Assembly: GCA_965217935.1 (NCBI GenBank)
Contig: OZ244581.1
Coordinates: 4,340,001 to 4,404,000 of the forward strand
DNA: 64,000 nt
Reading direction: 5' to 3'
Origin: JBBROS01 sp965217935
GTDB taxonomy: Bacteria; Pseudomonadota; Alphaproteobacteria; Acetobacterales; Acetobacteraceae
In this document: positions 51,824 through 59,820 of the stretch, piece after piece
How positions within the stretch are numbered: the stretch's first letter is position 1
Layout: every line of letters begins with the position of its first letter
The notes under the pieces: generated by a model
Told to the model about the DNA's origin: nothing
Databases searched by the model: none
The model's input: only the letters and a program-made list of their open reading frames with translations
Translations under genes and position numbers: made by a program

Positions 51824-52842
51824 CAGGCCTGCTTCCGCGGATCGAACGCATCGCGCACCGCCTCGCCGATGAAGATCAGCAGCGTCAGCAATCCGCCGAG
51901 CACCACGAAGGCCGTGATCCCCAGCCACGGCGCCTGCAGGTTGTTCTTGCCCTGCGCCACCAGCTCCCCCAATGACGGTGACCCCGGCGGCAGGCCGAAC
52001 CCGAGGAAATCGAGGCTCGCCAGCACCGTGACCGAGCCCGACAGCGTGAACGGCAGGAAGCTCAGCACCGCCACCAGCGCGTTGGGCAGGATGTGCCGGG
52101 CCATGATGGCGCCGTTCCCGACCCCGAGCGCCCGCGCCGCCCGCACGTATTCCAGGTTCCGCCCGCGCAGGAACTCCGCCCGCACCACGCCCACGAGCGC
52201 CATCCACGAGAACAGCAGCAGGAAGCCCAGCAAGACCCAGAAGGTCGGCGCGATGATGCTGCCCAGGATGATCAGCAGGTAAAGCTGCGGCATCCCGGCC
52301 CAGACCTCGATGAACCGCTGGAACAGCAGGTCGGTCAGCCCGCCGTAGAACCCTTGCACCGCCCCCGCCGCAATGCCGACCACCGAGCTCACGACCGTCA
52401 GCGTGAACCCGAACAGCACCGAGATGCGGAAGCCGTAGATCACCCGGGCCAGCACGTCCCGGGCCTGGTCATCCGTCCCCAGCCAATGCCGCCAACTCGG
52501 GGGGGATGGGGCCGGGACTTGCAAATTCTTCGCGATGGTCGCATTCGCGTAACGGATCGGCGGCCAGGCGATCCATCCGTGCGCCTCGATCACCTGCTGC
52601 AACCGCGGATCGGTGAAATCCGCCTCCAGCGGCAGCAGGTCCGGCCCGAACGCGTCCTCCGAGTAGTCGAACAGCACCGGATAATAGAACTGCCCCTCGA
52701 AGCGGACCAGCAAAGGCCGGTCATTCGCCACGAACTCGGCGAACAGGCAGACCACGAACAGCACGGAAAAGATCAGCAGCGACCAAGCCCCCCGCCGGTG
52801 CGCGCGGAACGCCGCGACCCGGCGCCGGGCAACAGGGCTCAA
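51823..52842 (-). CDS. yejE: Peptide ABC transporter permease (YejE type)
   Basis: A 339-aa inner-membrane permease. The N-terminus RRGAWSLLIFSVLFVVCLFA, then a large periplasmic loop with WLGTDDQARDVLARVIYGFR, and the EAA-type loop EYVRAARALGVGNGAIMARH are typical of YejE/DppC. The TTG at 52842 overlaps the yejB stop (TTGA) and gives an N-terminus (SPVARRRVAAFRAHRRG) like the family. Confidence 0.93.
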   Translation of the reverse strand: MSPVARRRVAAFRAHRRGAWSLLIFSVLFVVCLFAEFVANDRPLLVRFEGQFYYPVLFDYSEDAFGPDLLPLEADFTDPRLQQVIEAHGWIAWPPIRYANATIAKNLQVPAPSPPSWRHWLGTDDQARDVLARVIYGFRISVLFGFTLTVVSSVVGIAAGAVQGFYGGLTDLLFQRFIEVWAGMPQLYLLIILGSIIAPTFWVLLGFLLLFSWMALVGVVRAEFLRGRNLEYVRAARALGVGNGAIMARHILPNALVAVLSFLPFTLSGSVTVLASLDFLGFGLPPGSPSLGELVAQGKNNLQAPWLGITAFVVLGGLLTLLIFIGEAVRDAFDPRKQA

Positions 52843-53900
52843 CCCCGCGCCTCGAAATCGATCCGAGGGTCCACCACCGTGTAAAGCAGGTCGCCCACGA
52901 TCTGCATCGCCAGCCCCAGCAGCGTGAAGATATACAGCGTGCCGAACATCACCGGGTAATCCCGCCGGATCGCGCTCTCGAACCCGAGCAGCCCCAGCCC
53001 GTCCAGCGAGAACACGATCTCGACCAGCAGCGCCGAGCTGAACAGGATGCCCAGGAACGCCGACGGGAACCCGGCCACGATCAGCAGCATCGCGTTGCGG
53101 AACACGTGCCCGTACAGCACCCGCTGCTCCCCCGCCCCTTTCGCCCGCGCCGTCAGCACGTACTGCTTCCTGATCTCCTCCAGGAAGCAGTTCTTCGTCA
53201 GGATGGTCAGCCCGGCGAACCCCCCTGCCACCATCGCCGCGATTGGCAGCACCAGGTGCCAAGCATAGTCCGCGACCCGCTCCGGCCAGGGCCAAGCCGA
53301 CGCCCCCGAGGACATCAGCCCCCGCAACGGAAACCATTGCACGAAGCTCCCCCCCGCGAACAGCACCACCAGCATGATGGCGAACAGGAAGGCCGGGATC
53401 GCGTAGGCCACCAGCACCACCCCGCTGCTCGCCACGTCGAACGCCGAGCCGTCCCGCACCGCCTTGCGGATGCCGAGCGGGATGCTGATCAGGTAGACCA
53501 GCAGCGTCGACCAAAGCCCGAGCGACAAGCTGACCGGCATCTTCTGCCGGATCAGGTCCACCACGCTGCTATCCTTGAAGAAGCTGCGCCCGAAATTGAA
53601 CGTCAGATACCCCTTCAGCATCAGCCAGAACCGCTCCGGCGCAGGCTTGTCGAAACCGTACTCCTTCTTCAGCGCCTCGATCTGCCGCGCATCCAGCCCC
53701 CGCCCGCCGCGATACGAGCCGGTATCGCTGGTCGCCCCGGTGATCCGCGCCGTCGCCTCCCCCCCGCGCCCCTTCGCCTCCGCGATCGCCTGGTCCACCG
53801 GTCCCCCCGGCGCGAACTGCACCACGGCGAAGTTGATCGCGATGATGCCGAGCAGGGTGGGCGCCAGCAGCAGCAGGCGGCGGAACAGGTAGGCGGTCAA
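52839..53900 (-). CDS. yejB: Peptide ABC transporter permease (YejB type)
   Basis: A 353-aa permease. It starts TAYLFRRLLLLAPTLLGIIA, contains the YejB-typical periplasmic stretch with SDTGSYRGGRGLDARQIEAL and YGFDKPAPERFWLMLKGYL, and ends with the EAA loop and RRDYPVMFGTLYIFTLLG. TTG at 53900 is preferred because GAGGGG lies 6 nt upstream; the open frame could reach TTG at 53936. No yejA-like binding protein gene is adjacent. Confidence 0.92.
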   Translation of the reverse strand: MTAYLFRRLLLLAPTLLGIIAINFAVVQFAPGGPVDQAIAEAKGRGGEATARITGATSDTGSYRGGRGLDARQIEALKKEYGFDKPAPERFWLMLKGYLTFNFGRSFFKDSSVVDLIRQKMPVSLSLGLWSTLLVYLISIPLGIRKAVRDGSAFDVASSGVVLVAYAIPAFLFAIMLVVLFAGGSFVQWFPLRGLMSSGASAWPWPERVADYAWHLVLPIAAMVAGGFAGLTILTKNCFLEEIRKQYVLTARAKGAGEQRVLYGHVFRNAMLLIVAGFPSAFLGILFSSALLVEIVFSLDGLGLLGFESAIRRDYPVMFGTLYIFTLLGLAMQIVGDLLYTVVDPRIDFEARG

Positions 53901-53991
53901 GCGGCCCCTCGATGGCTTTGCCAGGGCCGTGCGCAACCCCGGCTGTCAGGCGCATCTAACAGAACGCCGGCCGCTTGTCTTGCAGGCGCGG

Positions 53992-54903
53992 TCAGTCCGG
54001 CCCGGGCTTCGGCCAGCGCCGGTGCAGCCACAGCCAGGACGCCGGCGCCTCCCGTATCCAGCGCTCCAGGGTCTGGTTCATCGAGAGCGTCAGCGCGTAG
54101 GCGTCCGCGTCGCGCCGCCCGGTCAAGCCGACCTGCAGCGGCGCTTCGCACACCATGCGGAACCGCGCCGGGCCGAGCCGCACGACCCGCACCGGCGCCA
54201 CCGGGGTTCTGAAGCGCAGCGCGAAGTGCGCCAGCGCCGGCGCGGTCATCGCGGGGCGTCCGAAGAAGGGCGCCGCGATGCCGTCGTTCATCTTCTGGTC
54301 CACCAGCAACCCGAGCGAGAGACCCCGGCCCAAGTGCCGCAGCGCCGCCCGCGCCCCCGGGGCGCCCTTGGCGAACATCGACACGCCCGGGGCCAGCGCG
54401 GCCTGCCGCAGACGCTGGATCAGCGCGTCCACCCCGGCATTCGAGGCTGCGCGGTAGAACCCCGAGACCTGCAGCCCGAGCTGGGAGGCGATCGGCAGCA
54501 CCATCTCCCAATTGCCGAAATGGCCCGAGAAGAACAGCGCCTGGCGCCCGCGCACGTGCGCCAGGTGCTCGGCCCCTTGCAGCTCCCATCCCGGGCCTGA
54601 CCGGCTCTGCCGCAGCGCGGGGAGGTGCGGCAGCTCGGCGATCGTGCGCCCCAGGTTATCCCATACCCCGCGCACGATGTCCGCCCGGGCCGCCGCGTCA
54701 AGCTCCGGCATGGCGCGGCGCAAGTTCCCGTCCGCCACGCGGGACGCCGGCAGCGACGGGCCGAGGGTCCGGCCCAGCCAGCCGCCGAGGTCGGACGCGG
54801 CCGCCGGCTCCAACCGCCTCACGCCGGACACGACCCCGCCGAGCGCGGCCGCATGCGCCCGGCGCAACGCGGCGCTGCCCGGCGGCCATCTGATGCTCCC
54901 CAT
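53992..54903 (-). CDS. LpxL/HtrB-type lipid A acyltransferase
   Basis: A 303-aa inner-membrane-associated acyltransferase. The catalytic HX4E-type motif is SGHFGNWEM (near residue 130), followed by VSGFYRAASNAGVDALIQRL, LGLLVDQKMNDGIAAPFFGR and the C-terminal WLWLHRRWPKP. Family members add the secondary acyl chains to lipid A. The ATG at 54903 is used; one further TTG (54909) is possible. It is not coupled to a neighbour: the yejB gene starts about 90 bp downstream. Confidence 0.88.
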   Translation of the reverse strand: MGSIRWPPGSAALRRAHAAALGGVVSGVRRLEPAAASDLGGWLGRTLGPSLPASRVADGNLRRAMPELDAAARADIVRGVWDNLGRTIAELPHLPALRQSRSGPGWELQGAEHLAHVRGRQALFFSGHFGNWEMVLPIASQLGLQVSGFYRAASNAGVDALIQRLRQAALAPGVSMFAKGAPGARAALRHLGRGLSLGLLVDQKMNDGIAAPFFGRPAMTAPALAHFALRFRTPVAPVRVVRLGPARFRMVCEAPLQVGLTGRRDADAYALTLSMNQTLERWIREAPASWLWLHRRWPKPGPD

Positions 54904-55011
54904 GCGCAACGATAGGCCGACGGGTTGTTCGATGCCAGAGAAATAAACTTTCCGTGCGCCTCGCGTGCGCGGATGCGGGCCGGCGCATCCGGCGGTCTGG
55001 TCCAGGAGTGA

Positions 55012-55111
55012 TCTGGACTGGCAATTGGCGCCCTGGCTTACCAGTCAGGGCAATTGCAGTGTCTGGACTGGCAATTGGCGCCCTGACTTACTAGTCAGGG
55101 CGATTGCAGTC
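55012..55111. repeat. 50-bp palindromic unit in two tandem copies
   Basis: Units 55012-55061 and 55062-55111 share the frame TCTGGACTGGCAATTGGCGC at their start. Each folds into a hairpin: inner arms GCCCTGACT/AGTCAGGGC with a TACT loop, and outer arms ACTGGCAATTG/CAATTGCAGT. In copy 1 an inner pair is G-T and in copy 2 an outer pair is G-T, so base changes preserve pairing. Confidence 0.85.
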
Positions 55112-55142
55112 TAAGAACGGCTTTGATCCGGAGACCGACCCG

Positions 55143-56294
55143 ATGCGCCGCGCCCTCCTGTCGTTCCTTCTGCTGCTCGCCGCCGCGCCGGCCCGCGCCG
55201 ATATCATCCTCGGCGCCGTTCTCTCCCTCACCGGCCCCGGCGCCGGGCTCGGCATCCCGGAGCGCAACACCATCGCGCTGCTGCCGACAACCATCGCCGG
55301 GCAGCCGGTCCGCTGGGTCGTGCTCGACGACGCCACCGACAGCACCGCCGCCGTCCGCGCCGCGCGCAAGCTGATCAGCGAGGACTACGTGGACGCCATC
55401 GTCGGCCCGTCCACCACGCCCAACTCCATCGCCATCCTCGGCGCCGCCGCGGAGGCGCGCGTCCCGTTCGTCAGCCTCGCCGGCAACAGCGCCGTCATCG
55501 ACCCTCCCGAGGGCGACCGCCGCTGGGCCTTCAAGCTCATCCCCAGCGAGCGCGTCGCCACCGCGCAGATCGTCGCCCGCATGAACAAGCAGGGCCAGAA
55601 GACCCTCGCCCATATCGGCTTCAACACCTCGCTCGGCGACGGCTACATCCAGGCGCTCGACGCGCAGGCCGAAGCCGCCGGCATCAGGACCGTGGCCGAA
55701 CTCCGCTACAACCCGGCCGACACGAGCGTCACCCCGCAAGTCCTGCGCATCATCGCCGCCCGTCCCGACGCCGTGTTCGTCGCCGCCAGCAGCGCTCCGG
55801 CCGTCACCCCCATCATCGAGCTGCGCGCCCGGGGCTACGCCGGGCCGATCTACACTGTCCAGGGCATCGCCGGCCCCGACGCGCTCCGCGTGGGCGGCAA
55901 GGCGCTCGACGGCGTCATGTTCTCCTCCGTCCCCGTCCTGGTCGCCGAGCAGCTCCCGGACGGCAACCCGGTCAAGGCGCCCGCGCTCGATTACGTCCGC
56001 GCCTACGAAGCCAAGTACGGCCCCGGCAGCCGCAGCCTGTTCGGCGCGACCTTCTGGGACGCCTTCCTGCTGATCCAGGCCGCCGCCCCCAAGGCCCTGC
56101 AAGCCGGCCAGCCCGGCGGCGAAGCGTTCCGCGCCGCGCTGCGCGACGCGATGGAGCGCGTGACCGGCCTTGCCGCCTCCGAGGCCGTCTTCAGCTTGAC
56201 CCCCGCCGACCACAGCGGCGCGCAGGCCGACAGCCAGGTCATGGTCGAGATCCAGGGCGGCGCCTACACGCTGCTGCCCAAGCCGGCGCCATGA
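55143..56294 (+). CDS. Branched-chain amino acid ABC transporter-type substrate-binding protein
   Basis: A 383-aa periplasmic binding protein of the LivJ/Peripla_BP_6 type with signal peptide MRRALLSFLLLLAAAPARA. GAVLSLTGPGAGLGIPERNT, DDYGVDA-like RKLISEDYVDAIVGPSTTPN, and FNTSLGDGYIQAL mark the two lobes. The start at 55143 is the ATG; an in-frame TTG lies 13 codons upstream inside the palindromic repeat. No permease or ATPase of the Liv type is nearby. It overlaps the alpha/beta hydrolase gene by 4 nt. Confidence 0.9.
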   Translation: MRRALLSFLLLLAAAPARADIILGAVLSLTGPGAGLGIPERNTIALLPTTIAGQPVRWVVLDDATDSTAAVRAARKLISEDYVDAIVGPSTTPNSIAILGAAAEARVPFVSLAGNSAVIDPPEGDRRWAFKLIPSERVATAQIVARMNKQGQKTLAHIGFNTSLGDGYIQALDAQAEAAGIRTVAELRYNPADTSVTPQVLRIIAARPDAVFVAASSAPAVTPIIELRARGYAGPIYTVQGIAGPDALRVGGKALDGVMFSSVPVLVAEQLPDGNPVKAPALDYVRAYEAKYGPGSRSLFGATFWDAFLLIQAAAPKALQAGQPGGEAFRAALRDAMERVTGLAASEAVFSLTPADHSGAQADSQVMVEIQGGAYTLLPKPAP

Positions 56295-57133
56295 CGACGA
56301 TCCCCGTCCAGCAGCCGCCGCACCAGCAGACCCAGCAGGAGTGGCAGCAGGTCGCCACGGAGGAAGGCGTCAGCTACTTGGCGGCAGGGCAGGGGCCGGC
56401 GCTGCTGTTCCTGCACGGCCTCGGCGGGGCCGCGCGGCAGTTCAGTCCGCAGATCAACCATTTCGCCGCGCGCTACCGGGCCGTCGCGTGGGACATGCCC
56501 GGCGTTGGCGGCTCGGCGCCGCTGCCGCTCGTTACGATGGATTCGCTGGCGGCGGCGCTCGCGGGCTTCATCGGCGCCGCCGGGCTTGGCCGCCCGGTCC
56601 TGGTCGGGCACAGCCTCGGCGGCATGGTCGCGCTGCACCTGCTGGCCGAAGCGCCCGGCATCGCCAGCGCTCTCGTCCTCGCCCAGACCAGCGCCGCCTT
56701 CGGAGGCAAGGACCCGGCCTGGGCCGACCAGTTCATCGCCGACCGCCTTGCGCCGCTCGACGCCGGGCGCGGCATGGCCGACCTCGCGCCGGAACTGGTC
56801 CAGGCCATGACCGGCGAGGCTGCCGACCCGGACGGCCTCTCCATCGCGGTCGATTGCCTCGCCCATACGCCCGACAGCACCTACCGCGACCACCTGCTGG
56901 CCATGCGCGGCTTCGACCGCCGCGCCGCGCTCGACGAGATCGCCATCCCCACCCTGGTCATCGCCGCCGGCCACGACCGCAACGCCCCCGCCGCGGCCTC
57001 GAAGCGGATGGCCGGGCGCATCCCCGGCGCCCGCTACGCCGAACTCGACGACGCGGGCCACCTCGCGCATCTGGAACGCCCCGGCCGCTTCAACGCCGTC
57101 CTGGACGCGTTCCTGCAAACCGTGACGCCCTGA
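56291..57133 (+). CDS. Alpha/beta hydrolase
   Basis: A 280-aa hydrolase. LLFLHGLGGAARQFSPQINH is the oxyanion-hole strand, VGHSLGGMVALH holds the nucleophile Ser near residue 112, VIAAGHDRNAP the acidic residue, and DDAGHLAHLERP the catalytic His near residue 258. No signal peptide. It starts inside the binding-protein stop (ATGA), so the binding protein and hydrolase are co-translated; they may act on one imported ester or lactone, which is inference. Confidence 0.88.
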   Translation: MTTIPVQQPPHQQTQQEWQQVATEEGVSYLAAGQGPALLFLHGLGGAARQFSPQINHFAARYRAVAWDMPGVGGSAPLPLVTMDSLAAALAGFIGAAGLGRPVLVGHSLGGMVALHLLAEAPGIASALVLAQTSAAFGGKDPAWADQFIADRLAPLDAGRGMADLAPELVQAMTGEAADPDGLSIAVDCLAHTPDSTYRDHLLAMRGFDRRAALDEIAIPTLVIAAGHDRNAPAAASKRMAGRIPGARYAELDDAGHLAHLERPGRFNAVLDAFLQTVTP

Positions 57134-57148
57134 CCATGCCCGCCCTGA

Positions 57149-57203
57149 GCATCATTTCGCGGGACGGCTTGCCGCCATGACGCGAAAGATGATGCGTCTT
57201 CGA
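57149..57203 (+). repeat. REP-like 55-bp palindromic repeat, copy 2
   Basis: It starts GCATCATTTCGCGGGACGGC and ends GATGATGCGTCTTCGAA, agreeing with the reverse complement of 44696-44750 at about 48 of 55 positions. It forms the same hairpin, including arms GCATCAT/ATGATGC and TTCGCG/CGCGAA. It lies in the 135-bp gap between the hydrolase and the carboxymuconolactone decarboxylase-like gene. Confidence 0.75.
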
Positions 57204-57268
57204 ATGCCTGCTTAGGAACGCGCCCCCGCTCCGGGGGTTGGGCATAGCTGCATCCAGGAGCCTCGCCC

Positions 57269-57868
57269 ATGCGCCTACCCCTGATCAGCCCCGCCGACCT
57301 GACTGAAGAGCAGCGCCCGCTCTACGAGGCGATGCGCGCCGGCATCCAGCAGAAGTTCACCAGCTTCAAGACCGAACGCGAGGACGGCGCGCTGATCGGC
57401 CCCTTCAACCCGTGGCTGCATCAGCCGAAGGTCGGCGCCGCCGTCTGGCAACTGACCACGGCGATGTCCGCCCAGTCCACGCTGCCAGAGCCTTGCCGGC
57501 AGATCGCCATCCTCGTCACCGGGGCGCATTTCCACGCCGGCTATGAGATCTACGCCCACGTCGCCGTGGCCCGGGAAGACGGGCTGCCGGACGAGAGCAT
57601 CGCGACCATCGTCGCCGGGCAGCGGCCGGCCGGCCTTCCGCCGCCGCAGGCGATCGCCTATGACGCCGCCGCGGCGCTGTGCGCCGGCGGGGCGCTGCCT
57701 AAACTGAACTACGATCTCGCGGTCAAAGCCTTTGGGGAACACGGCGCCGCCGAACTGATCTACCTCGTCGGCCTCTACTGCTTCGTCTCCGTGACCTTGA
57801 ACGGCTTCAACGTCCCCACGCCGGAGCAAAGGGCGCCGTCGGCAACGCCCGCGTCAGCGCGCCGATGA
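57269..57868 (+). CDS. Carboxymuconolactone decarboxylase-like protein
   Basis: A 199-aa protein of the AhpD/CMD fold. LTEEQRPLYEAMRAGI starts the first helices, and AILVTGAHFHAGYEIYAHV takes the position of the usual ExxxH/CxxC active site; here no CxxC is seen, so a peroxidase reaction of the AhpD kind is unlikely. AAELIYLVGLYCFVSVTLNG closes the fold. AGGAG 6-7 nt before the ATG supports the start. Substrate unknown. Confidence 0.8.
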   Translation: MRLPLISPADLTEEQRPLYEAMRAGIQQKFTSFKTEREDGALIGPFNPWLHQPKVGAAVWQLTTAMSAQSTLPEPCRQIAILVTGAHFHAGYEIYAHVAVAREDGLPDESIATIVAGQRPAGLPPPQAIAYDAAAALCAGGALPKLNYDLAVKAFGEHGAAELIYLVGLYCFVSVTLNGFNVPTPEQRAPSATPASARR

Positions 57869-57894
57869 AGCTGGTTGCCAAGTCGAGGCGCTCG

Positions 57895-57955
57895 CCTTGT
57901 TTGGTGGGCTGATTCAGCCAACGGGCTGAAGCGCCCGTTTGCATCAGACCACTAA
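57895..57955 (-). repeat. Dispersed stem-loop element, copy B
   Basis: Read on the minus strand it begins TTAGTGGTCTGATG, sharing the moeA TAG stop (57952-57954), and ends CCCACCAAACAAGG. Inner arms AACGGG/CCCGTT enclose the loop CGCTTCAG, identical to copy A. Outer arms GTGGTCTGAT and ATCAGCCCAC pair at 9 of 10 positions. Placed between two convergent genes it could act as a terminator, though it has no long T-run. Confidence 0.7.
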
Positions 57956-59181
57956 ATCAGCCCCGAGAACCCGAGGAAGCCCACGCGGTCGCCCGCTTCG
58001 ATGCGGGTCGCGTCGTCGTCCAGTTCCAGCAGCCCGTCCGCCTCGGTCAGCGACGTCAGCACCCCGGCGCCTTCGACGCCGTGCTTCCAGGCAACCTGAT
58101 CCTGGTCCAACCGCACCCGGACATACTCCCGCCGCCCGGCCTTCTTGCGGTAGCCGAAGCCGGAGCGCACCGGCAAGGCCGCGGTTCTCTGCGGGCGGGC
58201 GCCCCCCAGCGCCGCCAGCACCGGCCGGGCCACCCGCACGAAGGTGACGAACGCCGCCACCGGGTTGCCCGGCAGGCCGAGCAGCAGGGCGCCGCCCACC
58301 TGGCCCATCGCCACCGGCCGCCCCGGCTTGATCGCGATGCGCCAGAACACCAGCCGGCCCGCCGCCTCGACGGCCGCGCGCACGTGGTCCTCCTCCCCGG
58401 TCGAGACCCCGCCCGACGTCAGGATCAGGTCGTGCGACGCCGCCGCATCCCGGATCGCCGCCGCGATCGCGTCCCGCCGGTCCGGCAGGATGCCCAGATC
58501 CGTCACCTCCGCCCCGGCCCGCCGGCACAGCAGCGCGAGCAGCACCCGGTTGCTGTCCCACCGCTGCGCCGGGCCTGGGGGCGTGCCCGGCTCCACGAGT
58601 TCGTCCCCGGTCGAGAACAGCGCCACGCGAACCGGGCGGCGGACGTCTATGGCCTGCCGCCCGAGCGCCGCGGCCAAAGCGAGGTCCTGCGGCCGCAGCA
58701 CCCGGCCCGCGGGCAAGGCGACCGCACCGGCGGCCACGTCCTCGCCGGCCGGGCGGGTGTTCGCCCCGACGCGCAATCCGTCCGGCAAGGCGAGCCGGCC
58801 ATCGATTTCCCGCACGTCTTCCTGCATGAACACCGTATCCGCGCCGGGCGGCAGCGGCGCTCCGGTGAAGATACGCATCGCCGTCCCGCCCGCGAGCGGC
58901 GGCGCCGTCGCGCCGGCGGCGACGCGGCCCCGCAGCGGCACGGTCCGGCCTTGCAAACCGGCGAGGCAAACCGCGTAGCCGTCCACGGCCGAATTCGCGA
59001 AGGGCGGCAGATCGACCCCGGCCACCAGGTCGTGCGCCAGAACGCGCCCGTCGGCCTGAAGCAGCGGCACGGTTTCAGGCCCGGCGACGCATGGGACGCC
59101 CTCGGCGATCAGGGCCAACGCCGCATCGACGCTTTGCAGCCTACCGCCGAACGCGAAGCAGTCGTCCGAGAGCTGCGCCAT
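57952..59181 (-). CDS. moeA: Molybdopterin molybdenumtransferase MoeA
   Basis: Inserts molybdenum into adenylylated molybdopterin. The 409-aa protein shows DLPPFANSAVDGYAV (near residue 56), GTAMRIFTGAPLPPGADTVF, TGDELVEPGTPP, LTSGGVSTGEEDHV and GLPGNPVAAFVTFVRVARPV, all MoeA family motifs. Its start is on the last base of the mobB stop. Divergent from the formate dehydrogenase genes, which need this cofactor. Confidence 0.96.
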   Translation of the reverse strand: MAQLSDDCFAFGGRLQSVDAALALIAEGVPCVAGPETVPLLQADGRVLAHDLVAGVDLPPFANSAVDGYAVCLAGLQGRTVPLRGRVAAGATAPPLAGGTAMRIFTGAPLPPGADTVFMQEDVREIDGRLALPDGLRVGANTRPAGEDVAAGAVALPAGRVLRPQDLALAAALGRQAIDVRRPVRVALFSTGDELVEPGTPPGPAQRWDSNRVLLALLCRRAGAEVTDLGILPDRRDAIAAAIRDAAASHDLILTSGGVSTGEEDHVRAAVEAAGRLVFWRIAIKPGRPVAMGQVGGALLLGLPGNPVAAFVTFVRVARPVLAALGGARPQRTAALPVRSGFGYRKKAGRREYVRVRLDQDQVAWKHGVEGAGVLTSLTEADGLLELDDDATRIEAGDRVGFLGFSGLI

Positions 59182-59678
59182 CAGGGCCAGTCCTCGGCAT
59201 GGTCGAGCGCCAGCCGGGCCACGGCGTCGATGTCGTCCAGCGCCACGGACGGCAGCGGGGCGTCGATCGCCGGGCTGGCCGCGATCGCGACGACCGTCGC
59301 GTCGCCCGGATAGAGCAGCGGCTTGCCGACGGCGGCCCGATGCACCTCGATCTTGCGCTGCGGCCCGCGCTTGAACCCTTCCACCAGCACGAGGTCGACC
59401 CGGCTCATGCGCTGCAGCAACGCCGGCAGCTCCGGCTCGGCTTCGTCGCGCAGCTCGTGCATCAAGGCCCAGCGCGAGGCGGACCCGACCATCACCTCCG
59501 CCGCGCCGGCCTGCCGGTGAACCCAGGAATCCTTGCCGGGCCGGTCGATCTCGAGCGCATGATGGGCGTGCTTGCAGGTCGAGACGCGGAGGCCTTTGGA
59601 CGCCAATGCCGGGATCAGCCGTTGCAGCAGCGTGGTTTTCCCCGATCCGCTCCAGCCCGCAAACCCGATCACCCGCAC
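59181..59678 (-). CDS. mobB: Molybdopterin-guanine dinucleotide biosynthesis adaptor MobB
   Basis: A 165-aa P-loop GTPase that helps MobA form the bis-MGD cofactor used by formate dehydrogenase. FAGWSGSGKTTLLQRLIPAL is the Walker A region (residues 5-24), STCKHAHHALEIDRPGKDSW the switch, and VDLVLVEGFKR the Walker B part. It precedes moeA with a 1-nt overlap. Confidence 0.94.
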   Translation of the reverse strand: MRVIGFAGWSGSGKTTLLQRLIPALASKGLRVSTCKHAHHALEIDRPGKDSWVHRQAGAAEVMVGSASRWALMHELRDEAEPELPALLQRMSRVDLVLVEGFKRGPQRKIEVHRAAVGKPLLYPGDATVVAIAASPAIDAPLPSVALDDIDAVARLALDHAEDWP

Positions 59679-59725
59679 TGGCGCGCGCCCCTCCTGGCCA
59701 AAAGTCCTAACCCTGGCGTCACGAA

Positions 59726-59739
59726 TCTGGTATACCAGA
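59726..59739. promoter_or_regulatory. 14-bp palindrome, GntR-type operator candidate
   Basis: TCTGGTATACCAGA is a perfect palindrome between mobB and fdsB. Its core TGGTATACCA has the form bound by many FadR-subfamily GntR regulators. It is 82 bp before the fdsB start and 48 bp before mobB, so one regulator could control both directions. No regulator gene is in view. Confidence 0.55.
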
Positions 59740-59820
59740 CTTGGCGCGGCGCGGTTACCGGCTCATATTAGGCCTTATGCCGGCGGTTTATAAGCTGGCC
59801 TGGAACATCGGGAGATGAGG

